Below are positions 15,500-23,265 of a stretch of 64,000 nucleotides of DNA, in pieces (the stretch's first letter is position 1; every line of letters begins with the position of its first letter). The stretch is from Nonomuraea helvata. GTDB taxonomy: Bacteria; Actinomycetota; Actinomycetes; Streptosporangiales; Streptosporangiaceae. Under the pieces are notes generated by a model, which had not been told where the DNA came from, made no database searches, and saw nothing but the letters and a program-made list of their open reading frames with translations. The DNA lies in NCBI RefSeq assembly GCF_039535785.1, contig NZ_BAAAXV010000009.1:1054001-1118000 (forward strand). Direction: 5' to 3'. The position numbers and the translations under genes were made by a program.

Positions 15500-17100
15500 T
15501 TGGTACGGCGGGGCCCACGTGCGGTGCCCGGCCCGGTGTCCCGCCGCCGTCCGGGACCGGCCCCCAGACATCCCATGCGCTTAGATGTCAAGCCGCGATC
15601 TTGGATGTCTTTTCCGATCTCTGCCGGGGCTCGCCTTCCGTGCGATGCGACCAGGCGGTTGCTTCGTCGTATTTGGTGCGTGTTTTCAGGCATCCGTGGA
15701 GGATCCCCACGAGCCGGTTGGCGAGTTGGCGCAGAGCTGCGTGATGACCTACGTCGCGTGTTCGCAGCTCGTCATAGTAGGCGCGGGCACCTGGTGAGGC
15801 GCTCAGCGCGGCGAATGCCTGAGCCCCCAGGGCATCGATGAGCCTGTCGTTGTGCACGAATCGTGCCAGCACGACCTTCTTCTTGCCGGAGGCCCTGGTG
15901 ATCGGGCTGGTCCCGGCATAGTTCCTGCGGGATTTGGCGTTGTCGTACCGGTCGGGGTCGTCGCCGAACTCACCCAACACCCGGGCACCGAGTAGGTGTC
16001 CCAGCCCAGGTTGGCTGAGGTAGATCTCAGCGTCCGGGTGCCGGCCAAAATGTGCCTCGACCTGGTCTTCCATGGTCTTGATCTGCTCGTTCAAGGTAGC
16101 CAGGATCGCTGCTTGGGCGCGCACCGAGGCGGCGTATGCGGCAGTGACGACCTCAGGCTGGCTCAGATGGCGAGCCTGCAGAGCCACCTGTATCGCCGCT
16201 GCCTTGTCGGCCACGTTACGCCGCCGGGCTCGCCTGAGTGCCGCGCTGATCTGCTCAAAGGTCAGTTCGGCCGCCGAAGCCGGATCTGGTGCCGTAACCA
16301 GCAGTTCCAGGGTGTCTGCCCTGGACAGATCATCGAAGGCGGCCAGAGCTGCGGGAAAGTACTCTCGCAGTGCATGGCGTAGCCGCTGCACGTGGCGGGT
16401 GCGCTCCCAGACCAGCGTCTTATGCGCCCGGGCCACCACCTTGATCGCCTCCCCCTGAGGAGTATCACCGGCGATCACGCGATGCTGGTGCCGATCGGTT
16501 CGCACCATGTCGGCCAGTGTGCGCGCGTCCGCGGCATCACTCTTGGCCCCCGATACGCTGTGCCGCTCGCGGTAACGTGCCACCGACAACGGATTCACCG
16601 CATACACCCGGTAGCCCGCCGCGATCAACGCCTGCACCCACGGACCTCGATCGGTTTCAATGCCGATCACCACCTGATCCGCCTCTACGCCCTCAGCCAC
16701 ATGCCGGCCGATCAACTCATGCAGTTTCGCGATCCCGGCAACGCCTTCCTCCAACCGCGCCTTGCCCAGCCGTCGCCCCGTCTCGTCTTGCAACTCGACA
16801 TCATGGTGCTCCTCAGCCCAGTCATCCCCGACGAACAGCACCTCAGTTCCTCCTACCCATGGACGGCAACCTGGTTCAGCAGCTCGCGGGAGGACTGTCC
16901 CAACCTAATGATCTAGTGCTCAAGACCGACTGCCTGGCACGACATCCCATCAGCGATCAACCCTCCCGACCACCGACAGGGGCACGATCTGGGGGTAGAA
17001 CTCCCGAAAGGTCCCGGCCGCACGAGTGCTCACCTGCCGACGGCTACTGTCACCGAGTCTGCCCCAGCTCGAAGCCGACCCGGTAGCTCTCATTAGGCCG
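15500..17100. mobile_element. IS110-family insertion sequence (ends not resolved)
   Basis: The boundaries are approximate: the coding region plus about 90 bases downstream and 260 bases upstream. IS110 elements lack terminal inverted repeats and usually leave no obvious target duplication, so exact ends cannot be read from one copy. The non-coding part upstream of the transposase start (16842-17100) is where a bridge RNA would be expected for this subgroup. Confidence 0.5.
15588..16841 (-). CDS. IS110-family transposase (DEDD recombinase)
   Basis: 417 residues, full length for the family. The N-terminal RuvC-like DEDD domain begins FVGDDWAEEHHDVELQDETG and continues through VVIGIETDRGPWV and SGAKSDAADARTLADMVRTD. 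The C-terminal Tnp domain (YLSQPGLGHLLGARVLGEFG, NYAGTSPITRASGKKKVV) contains the catalytic serine region. IS110 elements carry no inverted repeats; their non-coding ends encode a bridge RNA that pairs with target and donor DNA. The gene looks intact, so the element may still be active. It lies within the tandem element relic between the two att copies. Confidence 0.92.
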   Translation of the reverse strand: MLFVGDDWAEEHHDVELQDETGRRLGKARLEEGVAGIAKLHELIGRHVAEGVEADQVVIGIETDRGPWVQALIAAGYRVYAVNPLSVARYRERHSVSGAKSDAADARTLADMVRTDRHQHRVIAGDTPQGEAIKVVARAHKTLVWERTRHVQRLRHALREYFPAALAAFDDLSRADTLELLVTAPDPASAAELTFEQISAALRRARRRNVADKAAAIQVALQARHLSQPEVVTAAYAASVRAQAAILATLNEQIKTMEDQVEAHFGRHPDAEIYLSQPGLGHLLGARVLGEFGDDPDRYDNAKSRRNYAGTSPITRASGKKKVVLARFVHNDRLIDALGAQAFAALSASPGARAYYDELRTRDVGHHAALRQLANRLVGILHGCLKTRTKYDEATAWSHRTEGEPRQRSEKTSKIAA

Positions 17101-17157
17101 CACGCCCGGACGGCGGGCGGGCGGAGGGCCGGGGGTACGGCGGCGCGCCGCGCCGCC

Positions 17158-17214
17158 GCTTGACGGCCAACAGGAGATCGCCAACAAGCGGATTGAGGAC
17201 GCCCTCCCCGCGTG
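17158..17214 (+). pseudogene. Integrase C-terminal fragment (second element relic)
   Basis: The last 18 codons and stop of a tyrosine integrase: LDGQQEIANKRIEDALPA. It is homologous to, but different from, the fragment at 13886-13993 (IDGQEEIVNQRIANVL). Everything upstream has been lost, and the GC-rich sequence before it does not continue the domain. A terminator hairpin and an att site follow, the same order as in the first relic. Confidence 0.7.
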
Positions 17215-17233
17215 ATCACCCAGCACCACCCAG

Positions 17234-17262
17234 AAGGGTCCCGGAACGCCACCGGGGCCCTT
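17234..17262 (+). terminator. Hairpin after the second integrase fragment
   Basis: Arms AAGGGTCCCGG (17234-17244) and CCGGGGCCCTT (17252-17262) pair with one G-U wobble, starting about 20 bases after the integrase stop. A more degenerate relative lies at 14015-14041. Confidence 0.65.
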
Positions 17263-17310
17263 CGCCGTTCCCAATACGTTCCCACGCCCGGCGCAATCCG
17301 CGAATCCTCC

Positions 17311-17515
17311 GGATCATGGCCTCCGACCAGGGGAAACGCTCCAAGATCCATTCCGGACATATTCCGGGACCTGCGACAACAGGCCGCTCACGGCGGCGTC
17401 TGGCTGCATGACCCCTGAAACGCAGAAGAGGCCCCGAAGGGCCTCTGAGCTGCACTTACTGCTGGTGGCAGGTGCAAGGTTCGAACTTGCGTAGGCTGAG
17501 CCGACGGTTTTACAG
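17311..17515. repeat. Right copy of the ~205-bp int-att direct repeat
   Basis: Partner of 14078-14281. The right end (17465-17515) is inside the intact tRNA-Tyr gene, so integration preserved the functional tRNA. Confidence 0.85.
17427..17446. terminator. Hairpin downstream of tRNA-Tyr
   Basis: 8-bp arms AGAGGCCC and GGGCCTCT with loop CGAA. It lies 16 bases beyond the tRNA 3' end and could terminate the leftward tRNA transcript. Confidence 0.7.
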
Positions 17516-17547
17516 ACCGCTCCCTTTGGCCACTCGGGCAACCTGCC
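17463..17547 (-). tRNA. tRNA-Tyr (anticodon GTA), CCA encoded
   Basis: Read on the minus strand the gene begins GGCAGGT and ends ACCTGCC-A-CCA, closing a 7-bp acceptor stem. The anticodon loop CTGTAAA has GTA at 17513-17511. A long variable arm follows (CCGTCGGCTCAGCC), as expected for bacterial tRNA-Tyr, and the T-loop is GTTCGAAC. At 82 nucleotides without CCA the length is normal. The 3' half is the attachment site of the integrative-element relics to its left. tRNA-Tyr is also the integration site of SLP1 in Streptomyces coelicolor. Confidence 0.97.
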
Positions 17548-17821
17548 TTGTCATCCGCTCTCGCGGCGACACACAGAAGAATAGCGGACTTCAGAGGTGC
17601 ACGTGACACCAGTTTGTCCCCAGCCGGATGCCCGGTACGTGTTGTGCCGAAACGGTGCGGGTGCGGGAGGGGGCAAAGGTGGATGGTCCGCCGCACAAGG
17701 GGGCGGCGTCCTGCGCGGCGGGCCGATGCTGGCTAGGCTCGTGCGCTGGGTCCTTCGCGTTTCGCGTACGGCGGCGAAGCAGGATCCGGGTAGTGCTTTC
17801 GCAGCTGAGAGGATGGGTGTT

Positions 17822-18313
17822 TTGGCCGATTCATCTTTCGACATCGTCAGCAAGATCGACCGCCAAGAGGTCGACAACGCCCTGAACCAGACGGTGAAGG
17901 AGATCGGGCACCGCTTCGACTTCAAGGGGACCGGGGCCGCGATCAGTTGGTCTGGGCAGGACAACATCGAGATCAAGGCGAACAGTGAGGAGCGGGCGGG
18001 TGCCGCGCTCGACGTGTTCAAGGAGAAGGTGGTCAAGAGGGGTCTGTCGCTGAAGATCCTGGACGCGGGCGAGCCCAAGCTGTCGGGCAAGGAATACCGC
18101 ATGATGGTCAGCCTGAAGGAGGGCATCGACCAGGAGAACGCCAAGAAGATCTCCAAGCTGATCCGCGACGAAGGGCCGAAGGGGATCAAGGCGCAGATTC
18201 AGGGCGAGGAGCTTCGGGTCAGCTCAAAGAAGAAGGACGATCTCCAAGAGGTCATTTCGCTGCTGAAGGGCAAGGATCTGGACATCGCCCTCCAGTTTGT
18301 GAACTACCGCTGA
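17822..18313 (+). CDS. yajQ: YajQ family nucleotide-binding protein
   Basis: 163 residues, the usual family length, from TTG 17822. The start is chosen because family members begin (M)ADSSFDIVSK and GAGAGG lies about 9 bases upstream; ATG 17813 in frame is an alternative adding three residues. Diagnostic segments are DRQEVDNALNQTVKEIGHRF, DFKGTGAAISW and LKGKDLDIALQFVNYR at the C-terminus. YajQ proteins bind nucleic acids or nucleotides, and some bind cyclic di-GMP; the role in actinobacteria is not settled. The gene stands alone between tRNA-Tyr and the Nudix gene. Confidence 0.95.
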   Translation: MADSSFDIVSKIDRQEVDNALNQTVKEIGHRFDFKGTGAAISWSGQDNIEIKANSEERAGAALDVFKEKVVKRGLSLKILDAGEPKLSGKEYRMMVSLKEGIDQENAKKISKLIRDEGPKGIKAQIQGEELRVSSKKKDDLQEVISLLKGKDLDIALQFVNYR

Positions 18314-18420
18314 TCGGCATGGAGCCGGAGTCGGGCGCGGGGCACGTCCGGGGTGCATGGTTGGGTGCGTTGTCCGCGATTTTTACGCGGGCGACGTTGT
18401 TCTCCGGTGCCTCGGCGTGC

Positions 18421-18587
18421 CGCCTCTCGGCCATAGGCCCGTCCCGCCTCTCGGCCATAGGCCCGTTCCGCCTCTCGGCCGTAGGTCCGTCCGAGTCTCG
18501 GCTGTAGGCCGTCTCGTCTGGCCGCTGTAAGGCGTGCCGGGTCTCGGCCGTAGGCTCGCGACCGTCTCGACCGTAAGCTCGGTAATC
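18421..18587. repeat. Degenerate ~24-bp tandem repeat upstream of the Nudix gene
   Basis: About six units share the core CTCGGCCrTAGGCyCG. The first two (18424 and 18448 on) are nearly identical, and the later ones drift, with one longer unit. The array ends at the Nudix start codon. The core contains GGCC-ATA-GGCC dyads. The units are contiguous, so this is not a spacer-type array. Confidence 0.75.
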
Positions 18588-19079
18588 GTGACGAAGATCC
18601 CCCTGCGTCGCTTTACGGCGCGTGCCCTGCCTATTGACGGCCAAGATCGAGTTCTCTTGCTTCATGGCTTTGATCCGGAGAAGCCGGATCAGCCGTTCTG
18701 GTTCACGATCGGTGGGGCCGCGGAGGACGGCGAGACGCTGCAGGAGGCGGCGGCGCGTGAGCTGTTCGAGGAGGTCGGGATCCGGGCGAACGCGGACGAG
18801 TTCAGCGGCCCGTACGGCAGCAGCGTGATCGAGTTCTGCTGGGCCCAGTACGCCATCACGCAGGATCAGACGTTCTTCGCGATCCGCGTGGGTGACGACG
18901 CGGTCGTGTCGTTCGACCACATGGAGCAGATCGAGAAGGACACGACGACGGCCTACCGGTGGTGGAGTGCGGAGGAGCTCGAGAGCACCGGCGAGGTCTT
19001 CTTTCCCGAAGATCTTGTGGCCATCATGCGTAAGGTCACCGCCGCCTCCCCGGTCACTGAGGGCGGAGGATCCGTGTAG
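18588..19079 (+). CDS. Nudix hydrolase
   Basis: 163 residues from GTG 18588, which lies just before the conserved start of the fold; an upstream in-frame extension would run through the tandem repeats and is rejected. The Nudix box at ~42-64 is complete (GGAAEDGETLQEAAAREL then FEEVGI) with the metal-binding EExG glutamates. Such enzymes hydrolyse nucleoside-diphosphate-linked compounds; the substrate is not predictable here. The last 26 bases overlap the 3' end of the convergent membrane-protein gene. Translation starts directly after a tandem-repeat array that could influence its expression. Confidence 0.88.
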   Translation: MTKIPLRRFTARALPIDGQDRVLLLHGFDPEKPDQPFWFTIGGAAEDGETLQEAAARELFEEVGIRANADEFSGPYGSSVIEFCWAQYAITQDQTFFAIRVGDDAVVSFDHMEQIEKDTTTAYRWWSAEELESTGEVFFPEDLVAIMRKVTAASPVTEGGGSV

Positions 19080-20538
19080 CGCCTGCTATGAGGGCCGTTG
19101 CCAGGATCCAGCCTGAAACGACCAGTCCGTACGCGAGCCACTGCGTCCACCCACCCGGGTCGAACAGCTCTCGTTGGCCGAATGCCGGGATCGGGAGCAG
19201 AAGGTCAAAGGTGTAGGCGAAGGCGTTGAAATCGGGGCTCTCGGAGGGTTTGAGCGCCTTGGGAGGGTTGAGGCTGAAGACGATGGTTCCGAGTGTCAGC
19301 AGCAGCGTGAACCACATGCCCGCGAGCCAGGGACGGTAGCCGTACCCCACCGCTACGTCGAGCAGCGCGCCCCATACCCGGACCCTGAGGCCCTGCGTCT
19401 GCCGCCTGGCGCGGAGCTTGGCGAGTTGGGCGCGGCGGGCGAGCGCGTCGTTGCCGTCGCCGAGGTACCAGGAGGCCAGTTGCTCGTACGGCTGCGGCCT
19501 GAACCCCTCCGGATCGCGGCTTACCCAGTCGATTCGTCGGGCCACGCCCGAACCGCGCAGACGCTGATAGGTCAGGCCGTTGAGGCGTAGCTTCTCGGGC
19601 CAGGTGGCTGGGTCGTCGTGCAGCGTGCCGAGCGTGGTGTGTGCGAGGGTGACCACGCCTTCGATGGGCTCTGCGGGCTTGAGGTAGAGCTCGCGAACTT
19701 CCATGTGACTCGCGTGGAGGGCGTAGCGGGTGTCCGGACTGCGTATGGTTCCGCTGAGCGAGAGCGTGCCGTTGATTCGGGCGCCGCGTAACCGTACGCA
19801 GCCTGATGCCTCGAATCCGTCGGTGCAGCGCATGACGTCCTCGACCACCATGCTGTCGGCGGCGAGTGCCTCCTTGCCGGGATTGCGGAGAGTCGCGCCT
19901 TGCAGGAAGAGTCCGCCGTTGAGGCGGGCGCCGACCAGGCCGATTCCTCCGGTGAAGTCGGCGTTGCGGAGGTAGGTGCCGGAGTCCACGACGGCGGCGT
20001 TCGCGTAGAGCGCCCAGCCTTCGTCGTCGTCGGCCACCACTTTGGTGCCACCGAGCCAGAGGCCGCTCTCGAACTGGGCCCGGTTCAGGCGGACGGTGCC
20101 GGTGATGTTCGAGCCGGACAGGCTGAGGTGCCCGGCCACCCGCATGCCGCCGGCGCTGAGCCCTGGGAGATGGCAGTCGGTCAGGCGTACGGTGCGGGTG
20201 GTGGAGTCGGTGAAACGGATGGGTTCGTCCAGATGGCAGCCGCTCAGGATGAGTTGGTGCGGGATCGTGCCGCCGACGATCGCGAGCTGGCCGATGATCC
20301 TCGCGCCGCGTAAGCGAACCGCCGGGACGGAGCCGGTGCCCGCGTCGTGGGCGCCGAGCAGCAGCTGGGCGATCACCTCGGCCCTGATCGAACGTTCGCG
20401 GCCCCAGGTGTGACCGTCCGTGGGCGCGTTCGTTCCGGCCGCGCGGCTGGTTCCGATCGTGAACAGGCCCAGATCGACGGTTTCGCCGGTGGGGAACGCG
20501 TTCCAGAGCCTCCGCTCCGCCTTCGTCAGTCGGCGCAT
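19054..20538 (-). CDS. Beta-helix-like repeat protein with C-terminal membrane segments
   Basis: 494 residues, no known function. Residues ~70-310 show a repeating pattern of roughly 20-25 residues rich in LxG(A/T)xIxGxLxL (for example GARIIGQLAIVGG, GARLNGGLFLQGATLRNPG, GARINGTLSLSG), reminiscent of pentapeptide-type right-handed helices. A linker with YEQLASWYLGDGNDALARRAQ follows. The last ~100 residues hold two or three membrane helices (WLAGMWFTLLLTLGTIVF, WLAYGLVVSGWILATALIAG). The helix domain is probably cytoplasmic. It starts 5 bases after the htpX stop and so is co-transcribed with the protease gene. Confidence 0.75.
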   Translation of the reverse strand: MRRLTKAERRLWNAFPTGETVDLGLFTIGTSRAAGTNAPTDGHTWGRERSIRAEVIAQLLLGAHDAGTGSVPAVRLRGARIIGQLAIVGGTIPHQLILSGCHLDEPIRFTDSTTRTVRLTDCHLPGLSAGGMRVAGHLSLSGSNITGTVRLNRAQFESGLWLGGTKVVADDDEGWALYANAAVVDSGTYLRNADFTGGIGLVGARLNGGLFLQGATLRNPGKEALAADSMVVEDVMRCTDGFEASGCVRLRGARINGTLSLSGTIRSPDTRYALHASHMEVRELYLKPAEPIEGVVTLAHTTLGTLHDDPATWPEKLRLNGLTYQRLRGSGVARRIDWVSRDPEGFRPQPYEQLASWYLGDGNDALARRAQLAKLRARRQTQGLRVRVWGALLDVAVGYGYRPWLAGMWFTLLLTLGTIVFSLNPPKALKPSESPDFNAFAYTFDLLLPIPAFGQRELFDPGGWTQWLAYGLVVSGWILATALIAGATRILRPQ

Positions 20539-20543
20539 GTCGG

Positions 20544-21395
20544 TCAGCGGCGGTAGCCGGCCATGCGCTCGAGGCGGGCGACCCGCTCGGACGTGGGCGG
20601 GTGTGTGGAGAACAGGCGGCCGAACCCGGAGCCGCTGAACGGGTTCGCGATCATCATGTGGGAGGCCGAGGTCAGGCGGCTGTTCTCGGGGAGCGGAAGC
20701 CTGCGGGCGCCCATCTCGATCTTGCGGAGCGCCGAGGCGAGAGCGAGTGGGTCACCTGTGAGCCTGGCGCCCGATTCGTCGGCCTGGAACTCCCTCGTAC
20801 GGGAGATCGCCATCTGCACCATCCCGGCCGCCACCGGTCCGAGCACCATCATCAGCAGCGCACCCAGGAAGCCCGGCCCTTCGTCGTCGTCCGAGCCGCC
20901 GAAGAACACGGCCACGTAGCTGAGCCAGGTGATCATCGTGGCCAGGGCTCCGGCCACGGAGGAGACGAGGATGTCCCGGTTGTACACGTGCGACAGCTCG
21001 TGCCCGATCACGCCGCGCAGCTCCGCCTCGTCGAGCAGCCGAGTCAGACCGTACGTCACGCACACCGCGGCCTGGCGAGGGCTTCTGCCTGTCGCGAAGG
21101 CGTTCGGCTGCACCGTCGGGGAGATGTACAGGCGCGGCATCGGCTGGCGAGCCTGGGTGGAGAGCTCTCGGACGATCCGGTAGAGCGTGGGCTGCTCGAC
21201 CTCGCTGACCGGTCTGGCACGCATGGCCGACAGGGCGATGCGGTCGGAGAAGAAATAGGCGAAGCCGTTGCCCACCAACGCGAGCACGAACGCGATCCGC
21301 ACACCGGTGCCGCCGCCCAACCACGCGCCTGCCGCGACAATCAGCGCCGACAGGCCGCCGAGCAGAACGGCGGTGCGCAGACCGTTGTGGTGCAA
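20544..21395 (-). CDS. htpX: Membrane zinc protease HtpX
   Basis: 283 residues from TTG 21395, preceded by a GGGGAG stretch. Two N-terminal membrane helices (~8-48) precede the zinc motif VIGHELSHVYN (His132, Glu133, His136). A second hydrophobic pair (SSVAGALATMITWLSYVAVFFG, FLGALLMMVLGPVAAGMVQM in part) follows, then EFQADESGARLTG with the third metal ligand Glu. HtpX degrades misfolded membrane proteins. It heads a two-gene unit with the beta-helix-like membrane protein. Confidence 0.93.
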   Translation of the reverse strand: MHHNGLRTAVLLGGLSALIVAAGAWLGGGTGVRIAFVLALVGNGFAYFFSDRIALSAMRARPVSEVEQPTLYRIVRELSTQARQPMPRLYISPTVQPNAFATGRSPRQAAVCVTYGLTRLLDEAELRGVIGHELSHVYNRDILVSSVAGALATMITWLSYVAVFFGGSDDDEGPGFLGALLMMVLGPVAAGMVQMAISRTREFQADESGARLTGDPLALASALRKIEMGARRLPLPENSRLTSASHMMIANPFSGSGFGRLFSTHPPTSERVARLERMAGYRR

Positions 21396-21562
21396 GACTC
21401 CCCCCTTCGTGGTCTGGGTTCACCTGGTCCAACGACGATGACCCGGTCCATCGTTCCCCAACCGTCCCTCGTTCGTATCGCGCTGTGCTCGGCTGAGGGC
21501 ACAGCGCGACCCGCCGGGCTCGACTTGTCTCGTACGGGTACGGCCTCTCCGTACGTGGAGGT

Positions 21563-21587
21563 CCTTCTCAGCCGAAGGCTGAGAAGG
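21563..21587 (-). terminator. Hairpin at the end of the nuo operon
   Basis: 11-bp arms CCTTCTCAGCC and GGCTGAGAAGG separated by three bases. The nuoN stop codon lies inside the stem. It probably terminates the leftward nuo transcript. Confidence 0.75.
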
Positions 21588-23265
21588 AGGTCATGTTCAG
21601 GACCAGTTGCGGGGCGATCGAGAACAGGACGGCCGCCACCAGGGCAAGGCCGATGGCCAGCCATGTCGCCGGGGGCGGGCGGTGCCGGTTGTGTGCTGTT
21701 CCGCCCGCAGGGGTGACGAGCCGGGCCGCCCAGACGGCGTAGTAGTACAGGCCGATCACGGTGTTGACGGCCATGATCAGCGCCAGCCAGCCAGAGCCGC
21801 CTTCGACGATCTCGCGGAAGACGAACACCTTGGCGAAGAGCCCGGCCAGGCCCGGCGGGAGGCCTGCGAGGCAGACCAGACAGAACGCCAGCGCCAGCCC
21901 TGCGGCCGGACTCCGGAAAGCCAGGCCGCGGTAGTCGTCGAGCTCGTTGCGGGTGGCGGTCCTGGAGACGAGCATGACCACCGCGAACGCGCCGAGGTTC
22001 ATGGCGGCGTAGATGACCAGGTATGCCATGGAGGCGCCGATCGCCCCCATGGCCACGGTGTCTGGGGGTACGGCCGAATCCATCGCGGTAGTGAGAGCCG
22101 GGGCGTGGAGCGAGCCGGTGGGGGGTCCGGTGGCGGCGGCCGAAGCGTGGAGTGCGGCGGTGGCGGCAGTCGGGGCGTGGAGTGCGGCGGTTGCCGGGGT
22201 GCCTTGTGCCGTGGCCGCTGCCGCCGTTGCGAGGGGCGCCAGGATGTAGCCGGACTGCGCGACGGAGGACCAGGCCAGCAGGCGTACGGCGGAGCGTTGT
22301 CGCATGGCGAGCAGGTTGCCCGCGGTCATGGTCAGCGCGGCGATGATCCCCACGATGGGCGCCCAGGTGGCGGCCTGCCCGGACAGTCCGGTGACCAGTA
22401 CGAGGATCAGCCCGGCGAATCCGGCCGCCTTGGAGATCACCGAGAGCAGCGCGGCCACGGGGACGGGAGCGCCCTGGTAGACGTCGGCCGCCCAGGAGTG
22501 GAACGGCACCGCGGCGATCTTGAAAGCGAACCCCGCCACCACGAGAACGACGCCGACCGTGCCGACGGCAGGCAGGTCCTGGCCGGCCGCCAGCGCCGTA
22601 CCCGCTGCGATGCCGGGCGCCGGAGCCTGGCCGCTGAACACGGCCGCCAGGCGGGACAGGTAGACCGTGCCCGCGATGCCGTACAGGAGCGACACGCCGA
22701 ACAGCATGACGGCCGTCGACACGACCGACACGACGAAGAGCTTCACGGCGGCCTCGGAGGAGCGGCCGTCGTACCGCTTCATCGCGGTGAGGGCGAAGAC
22801 CGGCAGCGAGACGAGCTCGAGCGCCACCACGAGCATGATCAGATCACGGGACGCGGGCAGCGTCACCGCGCCTACGAGGGTGCAGAGGAGAAGGAAGTAC
22901 CACTCCCCGACCGGGATGCCGCCGGCCGCCAGCTCGGTCATCGACATCAGTACGATCACCACGGCCGCGACCAGCACCATGCCCGCGAACACCAGCGTGA
23001 ACCGGTCCGCCACGAAGGAGCACAGCCCGGCGTCCACGGCGAGGCCGGACGGGACGCAGAAGGTCGACTGCGGCGGCCCGCCCCTGACCGCCTGGGTGAC
23101 GACGAGGCCCAGGGCGACCAGCACGCCGGCCAGCGTGACCAGGCCCAGCACGGTCTTCGTGCGGGGGCGAGCCGGGAGGAACGCGTCCAGCAACAGCACC
23201 AGCCCGGCCACCAGGGCGAGCGCCATCGGAGGCGCGATCACGAAAAAGTCGATCTGCTGGATCAT
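21568..23265 (-). CDS. nuoN: NADH-quinone oxidoreductase subunit N
   Basis: 565 residues, a proton-pumping antiporter-like membrane subunit of complex I. ATG 23265 overlaps the nuoM stop by ATGA. Conserved regions include VALELVSLPVFALTAMKRYD, FKIAAVPFHSWAADVYQGAP (lysine and Trp-Ala-Pro pattern), NLLAMRQRSAVRLLAWSSVA and GLPPGLAGLFAKVFVF. A low-complexity Ala/Thr/His-rich insertion of about 50 residues (LHAPTAATAALHASAAATG) interrupts the helix-loop region at ~385-435; it is encoded by imperfect direct repeats and is not typical of NuoN. A terminator follows at once, so nuoN closes the operon. Confidence 0.95.
   Translation of the reverse strand: MIQQIDFFVIAPPMALALVAGLVLLLDAFLPARPRTKTVLGLVTLAGVLVALGLVVTQAVRGGPPQSTFCVPSGLAVDAGLCSFVADRFTLVFAGMVLVAAVVIVLMSMTELAAGGIPVGEWYFLLLCTLVGAVTLPASRDLIMLVVALELVSLPVFALTAMKRYDGRSSEAAVKLFVVSVVSTAVMLFGVSLLYGIAGTVYLSRLAAVFSGQAPAPGIAAGTALAAGQDLPAVGTVGVVLVVAGFAFKIAAVPFHSWAADVYQGAPVPVAALLSVISKAAGFAGLILVLVTGLSGQAATWAPIVGIIAALTMTAGNLLAMRQRSAVRLLAWSSVAQSGYILAPLATAAAATAQGTPATAALHAPTAATAALHASAAATGPPTGSLHAPALTTAMDSAVPPDTVAMGAIGASMAYLVIYAAMNLGAFAVVMLVSRTATRNELDDYRGLAFRSPAAGLALAFCLVCLAGLPPGLAGLFAKVFVFREIVEGGSGWLALIMAVNTVIGLYYYAVWAARLVTPAGGTAHNRHRPPPATWLAIGLALVAAVLFSIAPQLVLNMTSFSAFG

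Noticed and set aside
18421..18587. Repeat array that could be read as a CRISPR
   Set aside because: Units are contiguous, with no unique spacers, no leader and no cas genes.
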